Assembly (NCBI GenBank): GCA_045122835.1
Contig: JBGVIB010000023.1
Location: 1 to 12,322, forward strand
Source: JBGVMW01 sp045122835
GTDB taxonomy: Bacteria; Bacillota; Clostridia; Lachnospirales; Lachnospiraceae
Reading direction: 5' to 3'
DNA length: 12,322 bases
Positions 7,370 to 12,322 of this stretch are shown here, in pieces. The translations under genes were made by a program, and so were the position numbers. Below the pieces are notes generated by a model. The model was given only the letters and a program-made list of their open reading frames with translations, ran no database searches and had not been told where the DNA came from. Each line of letters begins with the position of its first letter. Position 1 is the stretch's first letter.

Positions 7370-7393
7370 AATGTAGTACTTGAAATTTCCTAG
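7343..7393. repeat. 10-bp inverted repeat spanning the end of the phnG remnant
   Basis: CTAGGAAATT (7343-7352) and AATTTCCTAG (7384-7393) are perfect complements with a 31-base loop. The left arm lies in the last codons of the truncated phnG frame, at about the point where resemblance to PhnG ends. There is no T tract. It may mark a deletion or insertion junction. Confidence 0.5.
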
Positions 7394-7415
7394 AGCGTAT
7401 TTGCACGATTTGTTC

Positions 7416-7724
7416 AGAAAAATTCTGGTTTGTAGGGGTGTTGAATCATGGTCGCTACCCAGACGCTGGTTGCAAGCTGTCCCGGATTGTCTAATCATAT
7501 GAGTGAACCGTCCGGCTGAGAGAGGGGATGTAGCTTGCTGTCAGAGGCTAGGAATTTAGCTGTAAGTGGTTCTAAGGACGGGGATTGTTGCTAAAAACGA
7601 AGTTCGAAAATGACGAAAGTGAGCGTAATTTTCGAACTTAACGCATCAATCCCCGTCCTAAGAACCACTAAACATCTAAATTATAGCCTCTGACAGCAAG
7701 CTACATCCCCTCTCTCAGCCTACC
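7416..7724 (+). repeat. Long palindromic element, copy 1
   Basis: The core (7514-7720) folds on itself almost completely. An outer 37-bp stem without a single mismatch (7514-7550 with 7684-7720) is followed by a near-perfect inner stem. At the tip, AAGTTCGAAAAT (7600-7611) pairs with ATTTTCGAACTT (7628-7639) around the 16-base loop GACGAAAGTGAGCGTA. Copy 2 shares the tip, the start CCGTCCGGCTGAGA (7508-7521), the end CTCAGCCTACC (7714-7724), and an upstream AGAAAAATTCTGGTTT (7416-7431). No reading frame of note lies inside. The lack of a T tract argues against a plain terminator. The family (MITE, structured RNA, or DNA cruciform) is unknown to me. Confidence 0.85.
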
Positions 7725-7827
7725 GCATCAAAAAGCTTTAAGTATTATGGTATTGTGCTGGCTTCAGTTTTTATAATGCCTTATATACATTGTCAGGCGG
7801 TGTTTATATAATTTTCGCATATGATAT
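7725..7827. other. Spacer between the two palindromes
   Basis: About 100 AT-rich bases separate the copies. One frame (from about 7734) is open without a start codon and would read as a short hydrophobic stretch; it could be a gene scrap but is too short to name. A GCCT/AGGC hairpin lies within 7779-7799. Confidence 0.3.
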
Positions 7828-8087
7828 GGTAGGCTGAGGCTGGTAAAGAAGATTGGGAATTGGGAAAGTTCGAAATGATGTTAGTAGTTCTTAGGGTGGA
7901 AATTCGCGCGTTAAGTCCGAAAATTACGCTCACTTTCGTCATTTTCGGGCTTTGTTTTTAGCGCGAATTTCCACCCTTAGAACTACTTACATCATGGAGC
8001 CTGCCTCAGTTCCCAATCTTCTTTGCCAGTCTCAGCCGGACGGGTAACGATTATAATTACACAAGCGCAAAAAACCAGAATTTTTCT
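7828..8087 (-). repeat. Long palindromic element, copy 2 (inverted relative to copy 1)
   Basis: Read on the minus strand this is the same element as copy 1, with the same start (8043-8030), tip (loop at about 7924-7939), end (7838-7828) and upstream AGAAAAATTCTGGTTT (8087-8072). The outer stem pairs 7832-7859 with 8010-8037 (28 bp, two non-Watson-Crick positions), and the inner stem pairs 7875-7909 with 7961-7995 (35 bp, two mismatches). The outer stem has no sequence similarity to copy 1 beyond its first bases, yet it pairs just as well. The distance from the upstream motif to the stem is shorter than in copy 1 (34 against 82 bases). Confidence 0.85.
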
Positions 8088-8111
8088 CCTAAACAAGAAA
8101 CACAATTCATT

Positions 8112-8160
8112 TTTACATTTTCCTTTTTTATGGTAATATAATTATTGTCGTCATACCATA
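8112..8160 (+). promoter_or_regulatory. Promoter with overlapping inverted repeat for the membrane-protein gene
   Basis: TTTACA (8112-8117) and a perfect TATAAT (8137-8142) are 19 bases apart, longer than ideal. TATGGTA (8129-8135) and TACCATA (8154-8160) form an inverted repeat that brackets the -10 and the expected start site, a position typical for a repressor operator. The leader to the ATG is about 80 nt. Confidence 0.45.
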
Positions 8161-8230
8161 GTATTAATAATTTGATTAGACACTTTACATCTTCCAAACA
8201 GTTACCAATCTTAAAATAGGGGGAGTACTT

Positions 8231-8590
8231 ATGAAAAAACGAATAGTAACTTACATGAATACGATAGATTCCATTCTTGAAGATAAGTCACCTGATACTA
8301 ATTATCAAGAGCTTGCTAAGGAACACCTTATACAACTTCAGTTCTTTATGCACGAACGCCTGGTTCATCTTCTTGTCACCCTTACTTTTGCACTGTTGAC
8401 TATGGCAACTTTCTTTTTGCTGTATCTGGATTTTCAGCCAATATTATTACTGTTGTTGGTAGTTCTGCTTATCTTATTAGTGCCTTATGTGTTTCATTAT
8501 TTTTTGCTGGAAAATGGCGTACAGAAAATGTATCACCAGTATGATGAAATCCATAAATGTTGTGATACAACAAAAAAATGCAGGATATAA
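8231..8590 (+). CDS. Small membrane protein with two transmembrane helices
   Basis: The 119-residue protein has a soluble N-terminal part (1-42) with alternating charged helices and a motif-like HLIQLQFFMHERLVHL (32-47). Two hydrophobic helices follow, about 44-66 (HLLVTLTFALLTMATFFLLY) and 70-92 (ILLLLLVVLLILLVPYVFHY), then a short charged tail with CC near the end. No signal peptide or catalytic motif is visible. Both ends should face the cytoplasm. I do not recognise a named family; similar hypothetical proteins seem common in Clostridia. GGGGGAG before the ATG is a strong ribosome site. It converges on the precursor-peptide gene, and its last five codons form half of the shared terminator, so a role in peptide immunity or export is possible but unsupported. 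Confidence 0.8.
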   Translation: MKKRIVTYMNTIDSILEDKSPDTNYQELAKEHLIQLQFFMHERLVHLLVTLTFALLTMATFFLLYLDFQPILLLLLVVLLILLVPYVFHYFLLENGVQKMYHQYDEIHKCCDTTKKCRI

Positions 8591-8604
8591 TATCCTGCAT
8601 TTTT
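8574..8604. terminator. Bidirectional terminator shared by converging genes
   Basis: Fourteen bases (8574-8587) are perfectly complementary to 8591-8604 with only TAA as loop. A-rich and T-rich outer ends give a T tract in both directions. The TAA loop is the stop codon of the membrane-protein gene, and the left arm is its last codons. On the other strand it ends the precursor-peptide transcript ten bases after its stop. Confidence 0.9.
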
Positions 8605-8613
8605 ACATCACAA

Positions 8614-8763
8614 CTACGCTGAAGTTACGCCATTACCTGGTCTATACCATAGACCATCGATCTGTACCCAATCACCATCAAAATCATCTGATTTATCCAT
8701 ACCGTTTGCTGTTGCAGCAATTACTAATTCTTCTACTTCTGGAGTAATCCATGTCTTCTTCAT
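8614..8763 (-). CDS. Candidate lasso-type RiPP precursor peptide
   Basis: This 49-residue frame looks like a RiPP precursor. It starts MKKTWITPEVEEL, matching the leader pattern aromatic-x-x-Pro-x-aliphatic-x-x-Leu (W5, P8, V10, L13) that lasso RRE (B1) proteins bind, as in paeninodin-type leaders. Thr18 is at the place of the conserved penultimate leader Thr, so the core would begin near Asn20/Gly21. Asp26, Asp27 and Asp29 then fall in the window for the macrolactam acceptor. The core tail has bulky W32, W39, Y40 and R41 that could act as plugs, then PGNGVTSA. AAAGGAAG (8772-8779) is the ribosome site, and its own promoter lies just upstream. It is downstream of the cyclase-like gene on the same strand. 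Lasso identity is inference; another leader-dependent RiPP is possible. Confidence 0.75.
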   Translation of the reverse strand: MKKTWITPEVEELVIAATANGMDKSDDFDGDWVQIDGLWYRPGNGVTSA

Positions 8764-8813
8764 AATTATCTCTTCCTTTCAACTACAATGTTTGCTTTCT
8801 ATTTACACCCCTT

Positions 8814-8841
8814 ATTATAAATACAATCCTATTTTTTTCAA
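8814..8841 (-). promoter_or_regulatory. Promoter of the precursor peptide
   Basis: On the minus strand TTGAAA (8841-8836) and a perfect TATAAT (8819-8814) are 16 bases apart, about 50 bases upstream of the precursor ATG. A separate strong promoter fits a peptide that is needed in excess over its modifying enzyme. Confidence 0.65.
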
Positions 8842-8875
8842 TCTTTCTTTCACATTTGTTAGAAATAATCCCTCT

Positions 8876-11816
8876 TTATTTTCGTTTTCTTAATAATCTG
8901 CCTAAAAATACATATCCTCTAGGCGTACAGGTAGCCACTTCCATATATAATTTACTCTTTAAGTCGATGTGTGGTGTATTCCATATAACACTTCTTGCTT
9001 CTTTTTTCATTCGCATTAATTCCTTTTTGAGTAGTCCCTTACAACCTGCATTCTTTTTTCTTTTTGATACCTTGCTGTACATATCCAGAAGCTCCTTGTA
9101 ATAGGCAAAACAATTGCTTTCCCTACTCTTACTACATAAGTGTTCCTTAATTATTTGGTTCTGTGTTTGATTTGCATAAATAAATGCTACTATATCTTCA
9201 GCATTTATGGTTTCCTGTGGCAAACTATTGGTACACGCACCATAATTATAATAAGAATGATTTGTCAAAACTCCTTTTTTTATTTTTGCAAAAATCTGGG
9301 TACTTACGATATGATCCCCATACTTTTTTATTGACGGAAAAACTATATTATTGAATACTTCTTTTCGATACAATCGACTTCCTATAATAGGCAACAACGA
9401 ACAATTATCATATCCAGTAATATAGGTATCCAACATTTCTTTCCCATAGTAAACACGCACCCTGTTGTCAAACTTATCAGTCCCTAGTTTCTCCGTTATT
9501 TCACAACAATTACAACATGCAATATCTGCATCATGTTCCCAAATAAGTGTATATAACGATTCATACATCGTCGTTTCTAACCAGTCACAACTATCCACAA
9601 ATGCAAGCAGTTCTCCTTGCGCCAGTTTCAGCCCCGCATTTCGTGCAGCAGACAAATCACCTCTTTCCTTATGTATCACAGTAATTCTAGTATCTATCTC
9701 TGCCAATTCATCACACGTTTTCTCCCCATCATTTACAGAACCATCTTCTATCAACAAAATTTCAAGATTTTTGTAGGTTTGTCCACATACTGACTCCACA
9801 CATCGTTTCAAATACTCTTTTGTATTGCACACCGGTATTACAACTGATAATAATGGTTCTTTCTGTGGCTTTCGTTTTATCTGATAATTTACCGTATTAT
9901 TTTTAGGATATGTTTTTGATATATATGCTTCATATTTCAATACGAATAATGTGTACATATGACGAGTTAAGTCGAAATCAGAATATTCGTTGATATCTGG
10001 CTGGTTTATCAACTGCCGCTTAGCATACACTGTGTTCACATATCGGCTACCTTCATATGTTTCATAGATTTGTATCCATTCATTTCTAATAGATTCCCAG
10101 TTCAACGATAATCTGTATCGAATATCCGCACTTTGCTTGCCCTGTTTTTGAAAGCGTATTACATGGGGCGGTAATATATCTTTCAAATATATTTTCACTA
10201 ATCGCCTATCTATACCCTCTTTACAAAACTGCTCCATCGGAAGATGAATACAGAATTCTATAATGCGTTTATCTTTTGTGGGATCTCTTTGCAATACACC
10301 AGATATCAGGCTATGCTTCGTAATAGCTTCCCCTATTTGCCTCATTGCCAGAAAATGCACCATGTCATGTCTATACTCCACAAAATTTTTGCTTTTTTCA
10401 AATGCGTCCCGATCCATTTTATTAAGCCGTTTCTCTGCCTCCAATTTCTCTGCCATATAGCGATTCACATAAGAATGTCCAAAAGGATATGATGTAGCTT
10501 CGTATGTATTCTTTACAGCTTGACAAATTTCTTCCCATGCATACTTAGGGGAAAATCCCATATTTTCGCTGAAAGCCACCAATTCTTTTTTCAATTTACT
10601 ATATTTTTTTTTATAAAACAAGGTATTCATATAGACCGTTAGCACTGTAAAGGATATAGATGTATTACCGTAGGAACCAGCTAATATCAGCCGCGAGCCT
10701 TTATCATATGCTTTATGCATAGCTTCCACCAACCATAAACTATTTTGAACTGATTTATATGGTATCTCCATTACTTTCAATTCTTCACTTGATAATTCCC
10801 ATGGATTTTTACCGTCCAAATCAATAAATGTAGGGTCTATATTTCCATAAAATGCTACTGTTTTTTCTACATCATCTCTCTCGTCTGTAATATAGTAGCC
10901 ACTATTATCTGCCTGATATCCCTTCATAGGAACTGATGTATAGGAGTACAACATCTTTCCTTGTTCCTTCAAATAGGGTGCAGCAACTGCAGCAACTGAT
11001 GTAGAATCCAGCCCCCCCACTAAGGAGAATGGAGGTCTTTCCATCTGTTCGCATCACATCTTTTACAGCTTGTTCCCACAGACAACAAAACCGCTCCTTA
11101 TATTCCTTGTCTGAAGCAAAATCATACTCCTTATAATTCTCAAACGGTTTCCAGTAAAGCTCCTTTTCTACCTTCTTTTTTTGAATACAAATATATTGTG
11201 CAGGTGCAATGCGATAAATATTCTTAAATGTCGTTTCTTCTGTCTCATTTATAATATGCAGATAATCCATGGCAAGAAAGTCCACCATCCATCTATCATT
11301 CAAAGCTGTCTCCTCTGATACTTTAGCCAAAGGTTCAATTAATGACGAAAAATAAAAGATACTGCCCTCTATGCGATAATACAAACAACGGTTTCCTACT
11401 GCATCCAACACAAGCTCAATCTGGTTCTTCTCTTTGTCGTACCAGACAAAGGTATACGCTCCCAACAAATCGTTCAGACAATCTTTTCCCAAGCGACCAT
11501 ATACTTCATACAGGATTCTTCCATCTGGCATATTTCTGCTTTCTTCTTTTGACAATTTCAAACAGTTGCACAATTCTTCCCGATTGTCAAGCACCACATC
11601 CGCCGTATAAAAAATCCCATCTTCTGTATAAGGTAACTGTTCTTCTCTAGCTTCCGGCACAAAATATTGGATGCCACATCCCATATATACATTACCAGAA
11701 CGAATTTCCTCATAGCGATCAATCACACATTTGTCAAATGATTGTCGCATCATATTTTGTATGTTTACAGGAATCTCCCTTCCTTGCATATCAATAGCAC
11801 CCCAGATTGCTGACAT
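8876..11816 (-). CDS. Lasso-cyclase-like asparagine synthetase fused to a family 2 glycosyltransferase, frameshifted
   Basis: Read as one gene with one base removed at the G tract 11018-11012, it encodes 979 residues. Residues 1 to about 220 form an Asn-synthetase-type glutaminase domain whose nucleophile Cys2 is Ser (MSAIWGAID), so it cannot use glutamine. The ATP-pyrophosphatase domain follows, with SGGLDST (266-272) and continuing to about 640. This pairing is typical of lasso cyclases and beta-lactam synthetases, which activate a side-chain carboxylate with ATP to form an amide. From about 655 a GT2 domain begins, LLSVVIPVCNTKEYLKRCVES, with EDGS (690-693) and FVDSCDW in place of the usual VDSDDW. 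AAGGAGG (11827-11821) precedes the ATG. The next gene on this strand is the precursor peptide. As written, translation of the first frame ends at 10905. I infer peptide cyclisation plus glycosylation, or a decayed copy of that system. Confidence 0.85.
11012..11018 (-). other. Seven-G tract causing a +1 frameshift at the SGGLDS motif
   Basis: With seven G the frame reads SGGAGF and runs to a stop at 10905. With six G it reads SGGLDST and continues to 8878-8876. The second frame is itself open from 11044. The extra base could be a sequencing error, a slipped-strand (phase-variable) state, a fixed mutation, or a site of transcriptional or translational slippage. Confidence 0.85.
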
Positions 11817-11885
11817 AAAACCTCCTTACTTTCATTTCCAAAAAAAATGAAATACATACACTTCTCAATTTTATTTTTGCCAATT

Positions 11886-11915
11886 ATTATAACATAGAAC
11901 AGCATATTGTGACAT
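11886..11915 (-). promoter_or_regulatory. Promoter of the cyclase-glycosyltransferase gene
   Basis: On the minus strand ATGTCA (11915-11910) and a perfect TATAAT (11891-11886) are 18 bases apart, 70 bases before the ATG at 11816. The leader includes a small TTTCATTT/AAATGAAA hairpin just before the ribosome site. Confidence 0.55.
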
Positions 11916-11925
11916 ACACAAATAA

Positions 11926-11970
11926 AAAAGAAGTCATATTATACATTATTGTATCACTATGACTTCTTTT
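11926..11970 (-). terminator. Intrinsic terminator of the right-edge gene
   Basis: AAAAGAAGTCAT (11926-11937) is perfectly complementary to ATGACTTCTTTT (11959-11970), with an inner ATAC/GTAT stem in the loop. On the minus strand it ends in a run of six T. It separates the right-edge gene from the cyclase promoter, so the two are distinct transcription units. Confidence 0.8.
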
Positions 11971-12004
11971 GCATTCCTATTATTAATTATACCTTAATAT
12001 CTAA

Positions 12005-12322
12005 TTAATCTGCTGTGATAGAAACTGCTCCGGCTGATATTAAAATGTTATATGTATTAAATGTTACTGTTTCATTTTCTGTATTATATAAGCTGACCCC
12101 TACAGTTACAGTATCAGCTGTTGGTACAAATTCTGCTCCATCTTCTAAATTGTTTGACTTCACCATTTTTCCGTTTGCATCAAATTCACGGATTAACACA
12201 TGATAATTTTCCTCTGCCACTTGAATCTTGTATTCTTTTACCTCTACTTCCACTAACTCCTTCAGACAAACTCTTCCTTTGTAGCTGCCATATGCACCAG
12301 TGGATGGTGAATAATGACCTAC
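12005..12322 (-). CDS. C-terminal part of an unrecognised beta-rich protein (cut by window edge)
   Basis: The minus-strand frame is open from the right edge to a TAA at 12007-12005, giving 105 residues. It opens with HYSPSTGAYGSYKGRVCLKE, then strands such as YKIQVAEENYHVLIREFDAN (31-50) and GKMVKSNNLEDGAEFVPTAD (51-70), and ends GVSLYNTENETVTFNTYNIL followed by ISAGAVSITAD. Alternating strands, the HVLIREFDANGK motif and the SLYN motif are what one sees in appended beta-sandwich, carbohydrate- or surface-binding modules of Clostridia and their phages. A GTG at 12253 is in frame, but no ribosome site supports it, and the upstream sequence continues in the same style, so the gene starts beyond the window. 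Function is unknown; it could be a secreted hydrolase tail or a phage structural protein. Confidence 0.7.
   Translation of the reverse strand, partial: VGHYSPSTGAYGSYKGRVCLKELVEVEVKEYKIQVAEENYHVLIREFDANGKMVKSNNLEDGAEFVPTADTVTVGVSLYNTENETVTFNTYNILISAGAVSITAD

Noticed and set aside
7514..8037. Reading the two long hairpins as transcription terminators or attenuators
   Set aside because: Neither has a T tract after the stem. They are far longer than terminators, and the gat operon already has a strong terminator at 6940-6988.
7416..8087. Insertion sequence or CRISPR array
   Set aside because: There is no transposase frame and no regularly spaced repeats; only two copies exist and they are in inverse orientation.
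10244..10492. Short plus-strand frames inside the cyclase-glycosyltransferase gene
   Set aside because: They are shadows of the long minus-strand gene, without ribosome sites or recognisable domains.
8876..11816. Ordinary asparagine synthetase (AsnB) of primary metabolism
   Set aside because: Cys2 is Ser, a GT2 domain is fused, and a precursor-like peptide lies next to it. These fit a peptide cyclase better.
12015..12203. 62-codon plus-strand frame near the right edge
   Set aside because: It overlaps the minus-strand beta-rich gene, which continues through the window edge and has its own terminator.

Overview
The window looks like chromosomal DNA of a low-GC Clostridia bacterium, most likely Lachnospiraceae. 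The basis is an archaeal-type (non-discriminating) aspartyl-tRNA synthetase controlled by a T-box and co-oriented with gatCAB, strong AGGAGG ribosome sites, and AT-rich intergenic DNA with sigma-A type promoters. I could run no database search, so the taxon is an inference.

Left edge (1-1091): the 3' end of a PIN-domain (VapC-like) gene, a terminator, a small Cro/CI-type HTH regulator with a good promoter, and a VOC/glyoxalase-fold protein. Centre left (1198-6988): one long rightward transcription unit. It has a promoter, a T-box leader (probable Asp GAC specifier) with its own terminator, aspS, an unrelated-looking small acidic protein gene, gatC, gatA and gatB, and a strong intrinsic terminator. 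An AspRS that also charges tRNA-Asn, plus the GatCAB amidotransferase, makes up the indirect Asn-tRNA(Asn) route. The acidic gene interrupts the otherwise tight asp-gat order, and a duplicated and inverted copy of the aspS 3' end lies just before it.

Centre (6989-8230): mostly non-coding. It holds a truncated phnG-like remnant, then two copies of one long palindromic element in opposite orientation (about 7416-7724 and 7828-8087). Each copy can fold into a hairpin of about 205 nt. The apical segment is nearly identical between copies, while the stem sequences differ by compensatory changes. I do not recognise this element family.

Right part (8231-12322): a rightward gene for a small two-helix membrane protein converges on a leftward RiPP-type locus through a shared terminator. 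The RiPP-type locus has an asparagine-synthetase-like (lasso-cyclase type) protein fused at its C-terminus to a family 2 glycosyltransferase, read leftward from 11816, followed by a 49-residue precursor-like peptide (8763-8614) with its own promoter. The large gene carries a +1 frameshift in a run of seven G exactly at the SGGLDS ATP-binding motif. No RRE (B1), leader protease (B2) or ABC transporter is in view, so the locus is either incomplete, decayed, or a minimal or orphan variant. At the right edge is the C-terminal part of an unrecognised beta-rich protein with its own terminator.

The most promising candidates for something undescribed are the cyclase-glycosyltransferase fusion with its unannotated precursor, and the covarying paired palindromes.
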